The position numbers and the translations under genes are program-made. Of a stretch of 64,000 bases of DNA, positions 44,300-54,014 are shown in pieces. A model generated the notes under the pieces. That model searched no databases. It was not told where the DNA came from and saw only the letters and a list, made by a program, of their open reading frames with translations. Source of the DNA: Pseudomonadota bacterium (GTDB taxonomy: Bacteria; Pseudomonadota; Gammaproteobacteria; Burkholderiales; Burkholderiaceae_B); the NCBI GenBank assembly GCA_023425645.1, contig JAFACG010000005.1, forward strand, positions 1-64,000. The letters run 5' to 3'. How positions within the stretch are numbered: position 1 is the stretch's first letter; every line of letters starts with the position of its first letter.

Positions 44300-44878
44300 C
44301 TAGTGCGAGATCGTCGTCCCCAGCACCTTCAGAAACTGCGCCAGCCACTGCGGATGCGCGGGCCAGGCAGGCGCGGTGACCAGCTTGCCGTCCGTCACGG
44401 CCTCGGTCACGGCAATGTCCGCGTAGCGTCCGCCCGCCAGCTCCACATCAGGGCGGCAGGCCGGATAGGCTGAACACTGGCGGCCCTTCAGCACATCGGC
44501 GGCAGCCAGCAGCTGGGCGCCGTGGCAGACCGCCGCCACCGGTTTGTCGGCCTGGAAGAAATGGCGCACCATCTCGATCACGCGCGGATTCAGGCGCAGG
44601 TACTCGGGACCGCGGCCGCCCGGGATCACCAGCGCGTCGTAGTCCTGCTCGCGCACCGCATCGAAATCCGCATTCAGGCGGAAGTTGTGGCCCCGTTTCT
44701 CCGAATACGTCTGCTCGCCCTCGAAATCATGGATGGCCGTGGCGATGGTGTCGCCGGACTTCTTGTCGGGGCAGACGGCGTCCACCTGGTGGCCCACCGC
44801 CAGCAAAGTCTGGAACGGCACCATGGTCTCGTAATCTTCACAATAATCACCGCAGATCATCAGGATCTTCTTGCTCAT
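44300..44878 (-). CDS. DJ-1/PfpI family protein
   Basis: A 192-residue cytosolic protein with the class I glutamine amidotransferase-like fold. The nucleophile elbow is [12 protein letters not shown] (C118, H119), with an N-terminal acidic residue in GDYCEDYE expected to support the Cys. Members act as glyoxalases, deglycases, chaperones or proteases; this subgroup is uncharacterised. A longer upstream frame exists but the ATG at 44878 is preceded by AAAGGAGC. Confidence 0.88.
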   Translation of the reverse strand: MSKKILMICGDYCEDYETMVPFQTLLAVGHQVDAVCPDKKSGDTIATAIHDFEGEQTYSEKRGHNFRLNADFDAVREQDYDALVIPGGRGPEYLRLNPRVIEMVRHFFQADKPVAAVCHGAQLLAAADVLKGRQCSAYPACRPDVELAGGRYADIAVTEAVTDGKLVTAPAWPAHPQWLAQFLKVLGTTISH

Positions 44879-45144
44879 CACTGCTCCTTTGACTATGGAC
44901 ACAAGCCCCGCTGCATCAGGGCGCAAGCCGGACGCGGGCCGCGCCGGCGACCAGCCCATGATGGCCCAGCCAGATGGCAGGCGCAAGACAGCCGGCGCTG
45001 CGTGCGCGACGCAGGCAAGCATGACGGCGGTCACGGACGGCGCTGGAGCGGGCCTGGCCCAGGTCTGATCCACGCTAGGCCGGCGCGCGCGACTGCGGTA
45101 CAGTAGATGTGTCATGTATGGTTTCTTCTTACAGGAGCACGCAT

Positions 45145-45717
45145 ATGGCCTTAGCCCCCCAAGACCGCAATCCCTCTGAACTGCTGCGCCAGTTGCCCTT
45201 GAAACCCGGCTGGCTGATCGGGCTGGGCATCGCCCTGATCATCCTGGGCCTGCTCGCCCTGGCCTACATCGTGGGCGCCACGGTCGCCAGCGTCGTGTAC
45301 GTGGGCGTGCTCATGGCCATCGGCGGCGTGCTGCAGCTGGCCCACGCCTGGAGCGCCAAGGGCTGGAAAGGCTTTCTGCTCTGGAGCCTGAGCGGCGTGC
45401 TCTACCTGCTGGCCGGCGTGGTCGCCATCAGCAATCCTCTGGTAGGCGCCACCATCCTGACACTGATCTTCGGCGCCTTTCTGATCGCATCGGGCGTGTT
45501 CCGGCTCTGGGTCTGGTTCCAGAACCGCGCCCAGCCCGGCGGCGGCTGGCTGGCCGTCTCGGGCCTGATCACCCTGGCCGCGGGCCTGATCATCGCTGCC
45601 GGCTGGCCCGGCAACAGCGTCTGGGTGCTGGGCCTGATCCTGGGCATAGACCTGCTGACCCAGGGCTGGGCGACCTTGCTGCTGGGCATGGCCATCAAGC
45701 GGGCCGGCCCGCGGTAA
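45145..45717 (+). CDS. HdeD family (DUF308) membrane protein
   Basis: 190 residues with six transmembrane helices arranged as three hairpins, e.g. [40 protein letters not shown] and [20 protein letters not shown], the repeated pattern of HdeD. In E. coli HdeD contributes to acid resistance at high cell density. AGGAG lies 8 nt before the ATG at 45145, and a bidirectional terminator follows the gene. Confidence 0.88.
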   Translation: MALAPQDRNPSELLRQLPLKPGWLIGLGIALIILGLLALAYIVGATVASVVYVGVLMAIGGVLQLAHAWSAKGWKGFLLWSLSGVLYLLAGVVAISNPLVGATILTLIFGAFLIASGVFRLWVWFQNRAQPGGGWLAVSGLITLAAGLIIAAGWPGNSVWVLGLILGIDLLTQGWATLLLGMAIKRAGPR

Positions 45718-45731
45718 GCCTCCCCGCCAAC

Positions 45732-45759
45732 AAAAAACCGCTCCGTGGAGCGGTTTTTT
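45732..45759. terminator. Bidirectional Rho-independent terminator
   Basis: AAAAAACCGCTCC-GT-GGAGCGGTTTTTT is a symmetrical hairpin with an A-run on one side and a T-run on the other. It separates the convergent hdeD-like and HAD genes and can serve both. Confidence 0.92.
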
Positions 45760-45774
45760 ATCGCCATCAGCCCA

Positions 45775-46428
45775 TTACTCCGGCAGGCGGGGCAACGCGG
45801 CCTGCGAACCGCGCAGCCAGGGCCGGCGGGTACAGGCCAGCATGGCCGCATCGCCCTGGCTGTCCCCATAGGCCATGTCCAGCTGCACCGCAGGCGTGCC
45901 CAGCCAGCCCTGCAGGCGGCGCACTTTCTCTTCGCCCCAGCAATTGGCGCTCTTCAAGCCGATATAGCGGCCCTGGGCATCGAAATCCAGTTCGGTGGCC
46001 AGCACCTGGGCCAGGCCTTCCTGCCGGGCCCAGATGTCCAGGTAAAGAGAGGGGGAAGCGCTGACCAGCACCACGGTGTCGCCGCGCCGGCAATGTTCCC
46101 GCAGACGCTCCAGCATCTCCGGACGCAACAGCCTGGGCAGGTGGCGGCTTACGTAAGCCTGGGCCAGGTCCTCCAGCTGCCGGCGGTCCAGGCCCGCCAG
46201 GGCGCTAGCCAGGAAGCGCGCCTTGATGGCCTGGCGCCGCGCCGGTCCGCGATCCAGGCGCGCCACGCGCGGCGCGCAAGCCAGGTAGGCTTTCAGGCAG
46301 ACGCCCCAGCCGCGCATGCGCCGCACGAAGTCCTGCAGGCTGTCCCTGTCGGTGATCGTGCCGTCGAAGTCAAAAGCCACCAACACGGGCGCCCCTTTCT
46401 GTCTGGAAAACAGGCAGTTTAAGGGCAA
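45775..46428 (-). CDS. HAD-IB family phosphatase (SerB/PgpC-like)
   Basis: 217 residues. HAD motif I is VAFDFDGTITDRDS with nucleophile D20 and acid D22; motif II is VVLVSASPSLYL; the motif IV region is MAYGDSQGDAAML. The helical cap (about 35-100) identifies class IB, which includes phosphoserine phosphatase and phosphatidylglycerophosphatase C. The basic cap (ACAPRVARLDRGPARRQAI) fits a phospholipid substrate but this is tentative. Confidence 0.82.
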   Translation of the reverse strand: MPLNCLFSRQKGAPVLVAFDFDGTITDRDSLQDFVRRMRGWGVCLKAYLACAPRVARLDRGPARRQAIKARFLASALAGLDRRQLEDLAQAYVSRHLPRLLRPEMLERLREHCRRGDTVVLVSASPSLYLDIWARQEGLAQVLATELDFDAQGRYIGLKSANCWGEEKVRRLQGWLGTPAVQLDMAYGDSQGDAAMLACTRRPWLRGSQAALPRLPE

Positions 46429-46453
46429 AGGGCGCCCTTCTCAAACCATCGCC

Positions 46454-47833
46454 CTACAAAGCCCAGCCGCCCAGATAGAACACGGCCAGGGCCACGGCGA
46501 TCAGCACCGTGCCCACATTGAGCTTGTTCAGCTCGCCGGCGAACAGGCGCCCCAGCACCAGGGTGCAGAAACCCAGCATGATGCCGGTCACGATATTGCA
46601 GGTCAGCACGATGAAGACGGCGCAGACCAGCCCGGCCATGGTGTCCACCGAATCCTCGGTGTTCAGGTGGCGCACGCCGCCCAGCATCAGCAGGCCCACG
46701 TACATCAGGGCGGGCGCGGTCGCGTAGGCGGGCACCAGCGCCGCCAATGGGGACAGGAAGATCAGCGCCAGAAAGCCCAGGCCCACTACCACGGCCGTCA
46801 GGCCCGTGCGCCCGCCGGCCGCCGTGCCGGCCGCCGATTCAATATAGGCGGCTGCCGGAGCGGCGCCCAGCGTGGACGACACCATGGAGCTGACCGAATC
46901 CGTGGTCAGCGCGCGGCTGCCATTGATGATCTGGCCCTTGTCATCGAGCTGGCCGGCCTGGCCCGCCACGGCGCGGATGGTGCCGGTGGCATCGAACACG
47001 GCCGTCATCACCAGGGCCAGCACGCTGGGCAGGACCACGGCGTTCATGGCGCCGCCTATGTCCATGGCGCCGATCAGCGAGTGTTCGCCGCCCAGCGCCG
47101 GCATGGCGAACAGGCCCGTGAAACGCACGGCCGGGTCGAAAGCCAGGCCGATGGCCGACAGGACCAGGATGACGATCAGGATGCCTCCGGCCACGCGGCG
47201 GCGCTCCAGGCCGAAGATGGCGGCCAGCCCCAGCACGGACAGCCAGACCGGCATGGCCGTGACATCGCCCAGCGCCACCGGCAGGCCGGCGCCGGCGTTG
47301 CGCGTGACCAGGCCGACTTCATTGGCGGCGATCAGAAGAAGAAACAGGCCTATGCCTATGCCCGTGCCGTGGGCGATGCCCAAAGGCAGATTGCGCAGGA
47401 TCCAGGTGCGTATGCCGGTGGCGGAAATGGCGGTGAAGATCACCCCCATCAGGAAAATCGCGCCCAGCGCCACGGCCGGGGTCAACTGCTGGCCCAGCAC
47501 CAGGTCGAAGGCCGTGAAGGCCGTCAAGGAGATCGCGCAGCCCACGGCAATGGGCAGATTGGCCCAGAAACCCATCAGCAGCGAGCCGAAGGCGCTGGTC
47601 AGGCAGACCGCCACGAACACCGCCGACGTATCGAAACCGGCCTTGCCCAGCATGGACGGCACCACGAAGACCGAATACACCATGGCCAGAAAGGTGGTCA
47701 GCCCCGCCAGGATCTCCTGGCGCAGGGAGCTGCCTCGCTCCCGATAGGCAAAATGTTTTTCCAGCCAGCCGCCAGCCGTCGGGGCTTCCAGGGCCTGCTG
47801 CCCCGCCCGCAATGCGGTTTCTTGCTCAGCCAT
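46454..47833 (-). CDS. NCS2 family purine permease (AzgA/guanine-hypoxanthine type)
   Basis: 459 residues and about 13-14 helices. AzgA-like motifs are [80 protein letters not shown] and [20 protein letters not shown]. These proton symporters import hypoxanthine, guanine or adenine. AAGGAG is 8 nt before the ATG at 47833. The long leader suggests post-transcriptional control. Confidence 0.9.
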   Translation of the reverse strand: MAEQETALRAGQQALEAPTAGGWLEKHFAYRERGSSLRQEILAGLTTFLAMVYSVFVVPSMLGKAGFDTSAVFVAVCLTSAFGSLLMGFWANLPIAVGCAISLTAFTAFDLVLGQQLTPAVALGAIFLMGVIFTAISATGIRTWILRNLPLGIAHGTGIGIGLFLLLIAANEVGLVTRNAGAGLPVALGDVTAMPVWLSVLGLAAIFGLERRRVAGGILIVILVLSAIGLAFDPAVRFTGLFAMPALGGEHSLIGAMDIGGAMNAVVLPSVLALVMTAVFDATGTIRAVAGQAGQLDDKGQIINGSRALTTDSVSSMVSSTLGAAPAAAYIESAAGTAAGGRTGLTAVVVGLGFLALIFLSPLAALVPAYATAPALMYVGLLMLGGVRHLNTEDSVDTMAGLVCAVFIVLTCNIVTGIMLGFCTLVLGRLFAGELNKLNVGTVLIAVALAVFYLGGWAL

Positions 47834-48178
47834 GATCCATGCTCCTTTATCAGTATTTGATGTCTGAAACGGTGCTTTGCCGTCATCAGGAATCATTAAT
47901 GGACAGACCCGCCCCCGACAGGGGAGCGGCATCCCTCATGGCCTGAACCAGGAGCGTGCGCCAGGCAGCGGCCAGCACCCGTCCTGCCCGCGGGAAAACG
48001 CAGGCATGCATGCGGAAAAGAAATAGGTGAGCGGGGGTCGTCTCCTCCCCGACCGGCGCCTTTGCGGCGTTTCTTCTGATCCCGGCAATGGGAAATGAGG
48101 CCCCATTCTACGAGCCGGCCCGGCGCGGAAAATCACGTCAAGGTAATGAGGGTTATCAGGCTCCGGCCGGGACACGCT
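47834..48178 (-). other. Long untranslated region upstream of the purine permease
   Basis: There is no convincing gene in these 345 bp. Read on the minus strand it contains CGCC-GCAAA-GGCG and GGTCG-GGGAGGAGA-CGACC hairpins (48029-48068), the latter alternatively pairing as CGGGG/CCCCG, plus a Pro/Ala-like GC stretch. The mutually exclusive pairings about 200 nt before the permease ATG are reminiscent of a riboswitch or attenuator, but no known class could be matched. Confidence 0.35.
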
Positions 48179-49480
48179 TCAGCGCGACGGCATGTCGCAG
48201 GGCCCATAGACCAGGTCCGCGCGCGCTTCGGGCGGAATGGGCGGCATGCTGCGCTCCCATTGCAGGTAGCGTTCGCGCATATTCTGCAGGCGCGCGGGAT
48301 CGCGCCGCGCCTGATTCGCCCGCTCGCGCTCGTCCTGCCCCAGGTTGAACAGGTACTCCAACTCGTCCACCTTCAGGTATTTCCAGTCTCCCTGGATCAA
48401 GGCGCGCTGGTCCCGATGCTTCATGCGCCAGAACAGCGGCCGCTGCACATCCGGACCTGGTCCGCCCTGCAGCAGCGAAGCCAGCGACACGCCATCAGGC
48501 TCGAAGCCGGCGCGAGCCCGCACGCCCGCCAGCTCCCAGAACGTCGCCGTCCAATCCATGGTCATGCACGGGACCGCGCACACTCCGGGGCGCACCGCCG
48601 CCGGCCAGTGCGCCAGCAAGGGAACCCGGATGCCGCCCTCGGTCAGATCCATTTTCCCGCCGACCAGAGGCCAGTTGTTGGAATAGCGCTCGCCGCCATT
48701 GTCGCTGGTGAATACGACCAGAGTGTCATCGAGCAGATCCTGCTCGCGCAGCGTCTGCATCAGAACGCCTATGCCCTCGTCCATCTCGCGGATCATCTGC
48801 TGGTAGACATGGATGGAGCCGCTTTCCAGATCGCTCAACGCGGCCGGAAACTCGTACTGCGCATCATGCAGCATGGCGCGCGTCTGCCACGGCCAATGGG
48901 GAGCGGTGTAGTGCAGGCTGAGCAGGAACGGCTCCCTGTCCCGGCCACGCTGGCGCACGAACTGCACGGCGCGCTCGCTGAACAGGTCTGTCAGGTAGCC
49001 CTGGGCCCGGATCGGCTCGCCATCGCAGTACAACGCCCCCTCTCCTTTGTTGTCCGTATGGCGCAAATAGTCCGCCCCGCCCGACAGAATGCCCCAATGC
49101 TCCTGATACCCGCTTTTCAAGGGACCGAAGTGCGGCGGATAGCCCAGATGCCATTTGCCGATCAGGGCGGTCCGGTACCCTTTTTCGCGCAGCAAAGACG
49201 GCAAGGTGGGATGCTCCGGGGGCAGGCCGGCCACCTTGTCGCCCTTGAAGCGCGGCGTCAGCGGCTCGTGGGCGCCGCCGCGCAGACGATACTGGTAGCG
49301 CCCCGTCATCAGGGCGAAGCGTGTCGGCGAGCAGACCGGCGAATTGGCATAGGCCCGCGTGAAGCGCAGGCCATTGCGGGCCATGCGATCCAGATTCGGA
49401 CTGGTATCCGGCAAGCCGCCGTAGCATCCCAGGTCCGCATGCCCCAGGTCGTCGGCCAGAATGAAGACGAAATTGCTCAT
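48179..49480 (-). CDS. Sulfatase (formylglycine-dependent alkaline phosphatase superfamily)
   Basis: 433 residues. The formylglycine motif is C50-S-P-T-R54 (NSPVCSPTRFALMTGR), preceded by the metal-binding ADDLGHADLGCYGG; later GKWHLGY and FTSDNGGERY complete the active site. There is no signal peptide, so it should act in the cytoplasm on an imported sulfate ester. No sulfatase-maturating enzyme is encoded nearby. It is the last gene of an operon with Bug-type receptors, which presumably capture the substrate. Confidence 0.9.
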   Translation of the reverse strand: MSNFVFILADDLGHADLGCYGGLPDTSPNLDRMARNGLRFTRAYANSPVCSPTRFALMTGRYQYRLRGGAHEPLTPRFKGDKVAGLPPEHPTLPSLLREKGYRTALIGKWHLGYPPHFGPLKSGYQEHWGILSGGADYLRHTDNKGEGALYCDGEPIRAQGYLTDLFSERAVQFVRQRGRDREPFLLSLHYTAPHWPWQTRAMLHDAQYEFPAALSDLESGSIHVYQQMIREMDEGIGVLMQTLREQDLLDDTLVVFTSDNGGERYSNNWPLVGGKMDLTEGGIRVPLLAHWPAAVRPGVCAVPCMTMDWTATFWELAGVRARAGFEPDGVSLASLLQGGPGPDVQRPLFWRMKHRDQRALIQGDWKYLKVDELEYLFNLGQDERERANQARRDPARLQNMRERYLQWERSMPPIPPEARADLVYGPCDMPSR

Positions 49481-49489
49481 CCTGCTCCC

Positions 49490-50458
49490 TTACAAAGTTC
49501 CCGCCAGGCCGGCATCGGTGATGACCTGCCGGTACCGGGCGCTGTCCTGGTCGATCTGTTGCTGGAACTCGTCCCTGCGCTTGATGGTCACGTCCATGCC
49601 CAGTTCGCGCAATTTGGCCGCCAGGCCGGGGTCGGACAGGGCCTGGACAAAGGCGTCCTCCAGCCACTGGCGCTGCGCGGGATCCGTGCCCGCCGCCACG
49701 AAAAAGCCCGTCCAGCTGGCCACGTCCACCCCCGGGAACCCTGCCTCGGACGCCGCCGGCACCTGGGGCAGGATGGGCGTGCGCTCCTGGCTCGTCACCA
49801 TCAAGGGGCGCAGCTTGCCTGCCTTCAGATGCGGCAGGGACGGGGCCAGGGCATCGATCAGCACGGGGACATGAGCCCCCAGCACCGCCTGCAGCGCCGG
49901 CGTGCTGCCATTGAAAGGCACGGGCGTGGGCGAGATGCCCGCCGCGCGCGTGACCACCTCCATGGCGATGCGGCCCGGCAAGGCTCCGTGTGCATACATG
50001 GCATAGTCCATCTGGCCTTGCTTGAGGCTTTCCACCCACTGCCCCACCGTCTGGATGCTGGACTCGGGCGCCACGCTCAGGACCAGCGGCATGAAGGTCG
50101 CCATGGCCACCGGCTCGAAATCCTTGGCAGGATCGTAGGCCGGCTCCTTGTACAGCACCGGATTGAACACCATGGTGGCGTCGATGGCCGTCAGCACGGT
50201 GTAGCCGTCCGGCTTGGCGCGCGCCACGTGACGCGCGGCAATCGTGGTGTTGCCGCCGGGCCGGTTCTCCACCACGATGGACACCGATTGCTGCTCGGCC
50301 ACCTTCTGGGCGATCAGGCGCGACAGGGTGTCCGACCCGCCTCCGGGCGCGAACGGGACCACCATGGTAATGGGCCGATCGGGGTATTGCGCCTGGGCCG
50401 CGCCCGCCGGCATCGCTCCCGCCAGAGAAGCCATGGCCAACATATAGGCAAGTTTCAT
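49490..50458 (-). CDS. Bug/TctC family tripartite tricarboxylate transporter receptor
   Basis: 322 residues: a signal peptide ending GAAQAQ, then YPDRPITMVVPFAPGGGSDT, VSIVVENRPGGNTTIAARHV and KPDGYTVL, the standard Bug signature regions. These periplasmic proteins bind carboxylates and other small organics and are extremely expanded in Alcaligenaceae. No tctA or tctB membrane genes are present, as is usual for orphan Bug receptors. It ends 9 bp before the sulfatase start. Confidence 0.92.
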   Translation of the reverse strand: MKLAYMLAMASLAGAMPAGAAQAQYPDRPITMVVPFAPGGGSDTLSRLIAQKVAEQQSVSIVVENRPGGNTTIAARHVARAKPDGYTVLTAIDATMVFNPVLYKEPAYDPAKDFEPVAMATFMPLVLSVAPESSIQTVGQWVESLKQGQMDYAMYAHGALPGRIAMEVVTRAAGISPTPVPFNGSTPALQAVLGAHVPVLIDALAPSLPHLKAGKLRPLMVTSQERTPILPQVPAASEAGFPGVDVASWTGFFVAAGTDPAQRQWLEDAFVQALSDPGLAAKLRELGMDVTIKRRDEFQQQIDQDSARYRQVITDAGLAGTL

Positions 50459-50485
50459 CGTCTCGCTCCGTCAATGAATGAAGAA

Positions 50486-51061
50486 TCAGTCCAGCCGTAT
50501 GGCCAGACGCTGGATCATGGGTCCATACAGCCGCGACTGCGCCTGGATGAACTGCTCGAAATCCTGGCCCGTGCGTATATCGACCAGCATGCCCTTGGCC
50601 TCCAGCCGGGCGCGTATGTCGGCCTGAGCCATGGCCTGGACGACGGCGTCCTGCATCGCCGCCACCGCCGCGTCCGGCGCCTCCCGAGGCGCGACCAGTC
50701 CCCACCAGCTGGAAAACGCCAGGGGCTGCCCCAGCTCGGCCAGCGTCGGAATCCGATCCGCCTGCGCCAGGCGCTCATCGGACGCCACGGCCAGCGCGCG
50801 CAGCCGTCCCTCTGCCAGCAAGGGGGCGCTGCCCACCAGCAAGTCGAACATGAAATCCACTTCGCCCGCGGCCAGGTCCGTCAGCGCCTGGGCCGCGCCG
50901 CGGTAGGGAATATGGTCGGGCTCCAGTCCCAGGTCGCGGGGAAACTGGGCGCCAGCCAGGTGCGCGACCGTGCCGATGCCTGCCGACCCATACCGCAAGC
51001 GGCGCTGCTGCCCCAAAGTCCGCACATCGTCCAGAGAACGGAGGCCGCTATCGGCGCGCAC
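50486..51061 (-). pseudogene. Truncated Bug/TctC family receptor (N-terminal part missing)
   Basis: The 191 codons match only the C-terminal 60 percent of a Bug receptor: LRYGSAGIGTVAHLAGAQF, HIPYRGAAQALTDLAAGEVD and ALAVASDERL followed by IPTLAELG. The signal peptide and about the first 120 residues, including the PFAPGG region, are absent. The frame can start at GTG (51061), 7 nt after AGGAGG; an ATG 2 nt earlier is out of frame. Without export signal and first lobe it cannot be a receptor, so it is probably a decayed partner of the downstream gene. Confidence 0.75.
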
Positions 51062-51073
51062 ATGGACACCTCC

Positions 51074-51115
51074 TTTATATTTAAAAATATACTTCGGTAT
51101 ACTTTTAAATATAAA
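51074..51115. repeat. 42-nt AT-rich hairpin upstream of the Bug-sulfatase operon
   Basis: Two 19-nt arms, TTTATATTTAAAAATATAC (51074-51092) and GTATACTTTTAAATATAAA (51097-51115), flank TTCG. They are complementary except one position, which would be G-U in minus-strand RNA and A-C in plus-strand RNA. GC content is far below that of the surroundings. It immediately precedes AGGAGG and the start of the truncated bug gene, so it may be an operator, a promoter region, a stabilising 5' hairpin or the scar of a small mobile element. Confidence 0.8.
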
Positions 51116-51225
51116 GCACCAACCCAGCAGTCTCCATGCTTGATTTCCCTAGTCTTTGAATGGCGACAGGACCGGCCCTGATCCGCGTTCCGCAGCACGG
51201 CAGGCAGCCAGGAACCGCTCGAACC

Positions 51226-52971
51226 TCAGTCCTGGCGCGAGACCTTCGCGTCCGCGCCTTGCAGGAATTGCTCCCGCAACTGCTCCCACTGCTCGGTCAA
51301 GACCTGAACGGCTTGCGGCTCGGGCCGCAGCCCCTGCGGCTCCAGCTTCACCAGCGCCAGGCCGTACCGGGCCGCCGACAGGTCCTGCGCCACCCCGGCC
51401 GATTGCTGCACGGCCTGCGCGGGACGGCGGCTCCACAACTCTCCCAGTCCGGCCAGGCCCTGCGCCGCCCCGGCCAGGCGCTGGCGCACAGAACCAACGA
51501 TGCTCACCGGCCAGACCAGGGTGAACATCAGGTACATGACGGTATTGCCCAGCAGGATGCCCATGACGCGGTCGCGCGCCGAATCCAGATCGAAACTGGG
51601 ACCAAAGCCCTGCAGAGTCACCAGATAGAACGCGAAGGCGATCTGTATGCCTGCATAGGAGATGCGCTCCGGCCCGTAGAACACCCAGGCCCCCAGCAGG
51701 GACACCAGGAACACCACGGCCATCAAGCCGCCGATATCCACCAGATGCGGCATGATGAACAGCACCGTCAAAAAGCCCAGCGCCGCGCCCGCCAGGCAGC
51801 CGGCTATGCGCAGCGCCAGCTTGTGCACGGTTTCTCCCGTCGATCCCAGGGCCGCCACATAACAGGTGATCATGGCGGTGTGGATGCCCTGCCAGTCCAG
51901 GGCGCTGTAGATCAGATAGCACAGCACGGCGGCCGCCGTCGCCTTCAAGGCGTGATGCTGATAGATGGGATTGGTCCAGGCATCGGGCACGAAGAAGGGT
52001 TCGCGCGGCGGATCGGCGCGCCCGATGGGCGTGACGCCCGCCAGAGACTGCAAGGCCTGATGCAGCTCGAGCGCCGCCGGGTCGCCGTCGGCCGACGGCG
52101 CGGGCAGATCCACAGCCTGGGGCGCCAGACCTTGCTCCAAAGCCTGGGCGCCCTGTTCGCAGGCCCGGGCCAGCGCCAGGCCTTGCGCGGGATCCGCATC
52201 CGCTTCGCGCAACACGGCCACGGCCAGCAGGACGCGATACGTGTTCAGGATGGCCTGATCCAGTTCCTCCTGGCGCTGCGCCGGCAGCAGGTGGAACAGG
52301 CGCACCCAGCCCAGGCGCTTCTGCTGCTCGGTCACGCCCAGCGCCAGCTCGGCCCACAAGGCCTGCGCGTCCGCCCGCCCCTCCAGGCCTCGGGCGGCCA
52401 GGCGCAGGCGCGCGCCCAGTTCGCGGCGCAGCACCTTGTGCGGATACAGGCCAAAACACAGATTGAAGACCAGCACCAGGCCCATGGGAGCGCTGGCCAT
52501 CAGCCAGGCGTACAGCAAGGCGCGCGTGGCGATCTCCCCCACCGGCACGTAGCCCAGCAGCGTCAGCACAAAGGCGATCACCAGGGCGATGATGCCGCCC
52601 AGCGGACCCAGCTTGCTGGCTACGCCCAGAAACAGCAGCGCAAAAGATGTCAGCACCATGGCCAGCAAGCGCAGGGCCGGGTATTCGATGGTGAACTGGA
52701 TCAGCGGCACCATCAGCAGCACGACCAGCGACACCAGCACCACCAGCGCCAAGGCCAGGACCGAGCTTTCGCCCGAATCGGGCTTCATCACGAAGAAAAT
52801 GACGAAACAGCTGACGGCGGATTCCGGGATGCCGTAGTTCATGGCCAGCATGACCATCAGGGCGCACAGGGCGGCGACTCGCCAGCTCAGCGCCAGGCGG
52901 CCGGGCGTGGGCCGCAGGTCCTGCAGGAGCGCCCGCCACAGGCCGGACTGGCTTGCGCTAGCAGTGGCCAT
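51226..52971 (-). CDS. FUSC family inner-membrane component of an efflux pump (MdtO-like)
   Basis: 581 residues with two six-helix blocks (about 25-165 and 340-490). Typical stretches are NYGIPESAVSCFVIFFVMKP, LTLLGYVPVGEIATRALLYA and ALDWQGIHTAMITCYVAAL. Together with the overlapping HlyD gene and YtcA-like lipoprotein it reproduces the E. coli ytcA-mdtN-mdtO order. It should energise export of aromatic compounds or dyes across the envelope. The start overlaps the mdtN-like stop by 14 bp. Confidence 0.85.
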   Translation of the reverse strand: MATASASQSGLWRALLQDLRPTPGRLALSWRVAALCALMVMLAMNYGIPESAVSCFVIFFVMKPDSGESSVLALALVVLVSLVVLLMVPLIQFTIEYPALRLLAMVLTSFALLFLGVASKLGPLGGIIALVIAFVLTLLGYVPVGEIATRALLYAWLMASAPMGLVLVFNLCFGLYPHKVLRRELGARLRLAARGLEGRADAQALWAELALGVTEQQKRLGWVRLFHLLPAQRQEELDQAILNTYRVLLAVAVLREADADPAQGLALARACEQGAQALEQGLAPQAVDLPAPSADGDPAALELHQALQSLAGVTPIGRADPPREPFFVPDAWTNPIYQHHALKATAAAVLCYLIYSALDWQGIHTAMITCYVAALGSTGETVHKLALRIAGCLAGAALGFLTVLFIMPHLVDIGGLMAVVFLVSLLGAWVFYGPERISYAGIQIAFAFYLVTLQGFGPSFDLDSARDRVMGILLGNTVMYLMFTLVWPVSIVGSVRQRLAGAAQGLAGLGELWSRRPAQAVQQSAGVAQDLSAARYGLALVKLEPQGLRPEPQAVQVLTEQWEQLREQFLQGADAKVSRQD

Positions 52972-54007
52972 CGGCGTGGATGATGGACGTGGCCGAGGCG
53001 CCCATGCGCATCAGGTCCTCGGGCGGCTGGTCCAGCCGGATGCGCACCGGAAAGCGCTGCGCCACCCGCACCCAGTTCAGGGACTTCTGGATGAAGGGCA
53101 GGCTGCGCGGCAGATTGATTTCTTCCTGGCTGCTGACGCCCCAGCCTATCTCCTCCACCTTGCCGCTCAGCTTGCGCGACGGATCGGCCAGCACATAGAC
53201 CGTGGCGCAGGCGCCCGGGCGAATGCGTTTCAGGTCGGTTTCGCGATACATGCCGGTGGCGTGCCAGACGTCCGTGGCGACCAGGGTGAAGACCGACACG
53301 CCGGGCAGCAGGTGTTCGCCCGGGCCGGTGCGCAGGCCCACGACGCGGCCATTGACCGGCGCCTTGACCTGCGTGTGTTCCAGGTCGCGCTGCGCCATGG
53401 CCAGGCCCGCCTGGCGCATCTGCACCATGGCCTGCTCGGCCTGCGTGTCGCCCACCAGGGCCTGGGCGGCGCCCGCCTGCTCCAGGGCCTGCTTCAAGGT
53501 GACTTCCGCGTCCCGCATCAGGGTGTTGGCCTCGTCCAGCTGCTGCCGGGACACATAGCCCTTGGCCGCCAGATTGGCCAGGCGCCGCTGGCTTTGCGCC
53601 GCCATGGCCAGGTTCGTGCGGGCGCGGGTGATCTGCTCGTCGGCGATCGTGGCGTTGTGCCCTTCGGCGCGCACCGCCCGCTGCTTGACCTCCAGCGTGG
53701 CCTGCGCCAGCGCCAGTTCGGCCTGCGCCTGCTCCAGCCGCAACTGATAGAACACCGGATCCACCGTGAAGAGCAGTTCGCCCTGGCGAACATATTGTCC
53801 GTCGCGCACCGCCATCCGCTCGATGCGTCCCGGCAGCGAACTGGACACATGCACCACGTCCGCGCCCAGCACGGCATCTTCCGAGGCTGGATTATCCGCC
53901 GCGCGCTGCAGGTAGCGCCAACCCAGGACAAAGGCGGCGATGACGGCCGCGGCCGTCAACAGCCATGCCAGGCTCTTGCGGGAACGGGAATGCGATGGCG
54001 AAGTCAT
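52958..54007 (-). CDS. HlyD-family periplasmic adaptor protein (MdtN/AaeA-like)
   Basis: 349 residues: an N-terminal transmembrane anchor (LAWLLTAAAVIAAFVLGWRY), a first lipoyl half-motif (VVHVSSSLPGRIERMAVRDG), a long coiled-coil hairpin (about 80-195), a second lipoyl half (VKAPVNGRVVGLRTGPGEHL) and a beta-barrel domain. It joins the FUSC pump to an outer-membrane factor. The start at 54007 was chosen over 54043 because the membrane anchor then has the usual length. Confidence 0.9.
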   Translation of the reverse strand: MTSPSHSRSRKSLAWLLTAAAVIAAFVLGWRYLQRAADNPASEDAVLGADVVHVSSSLPGRIERMAVRDGQYVRQGELLFTVDPVFYQLRLEQAQAELALAQATLEVKQRAVRAEGHNATIADEQITRARTNLAMAAQSQRRLANLAAKGYVSRQQLDEANTLMRDAEVTLKQALEQAGAAQALVGDTQAEQAMVQMRQAGLAMAQRDLEHTQVKAPVNGRVVGLRTGPGEHLLPGVSVFTLVATDVWHATGMYRETDLKRIRPGACATVYVLADPSRKLSGKVEEIGWGVSSQEEINLPRSLPFIQKSLNWVRVAQRFPVRIRLDQPPEDLMRMGASATSIIHADGHC

Positions 54008-54014
54008 GGCGCGG

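Noticed and set aside
51059..51063. ATG at 51063 as start of the truncated Bug gene
   Set aside because: It is out of frame with the receptor sequence; only the GTG at 51061 continues into it.
48095..51181. Open frame of about 1000 codons on the plus strand across sulfatase and Bug genes
   Set aside because: Antisense shadow; the minus strand holds catalytic and signal-peptide features.
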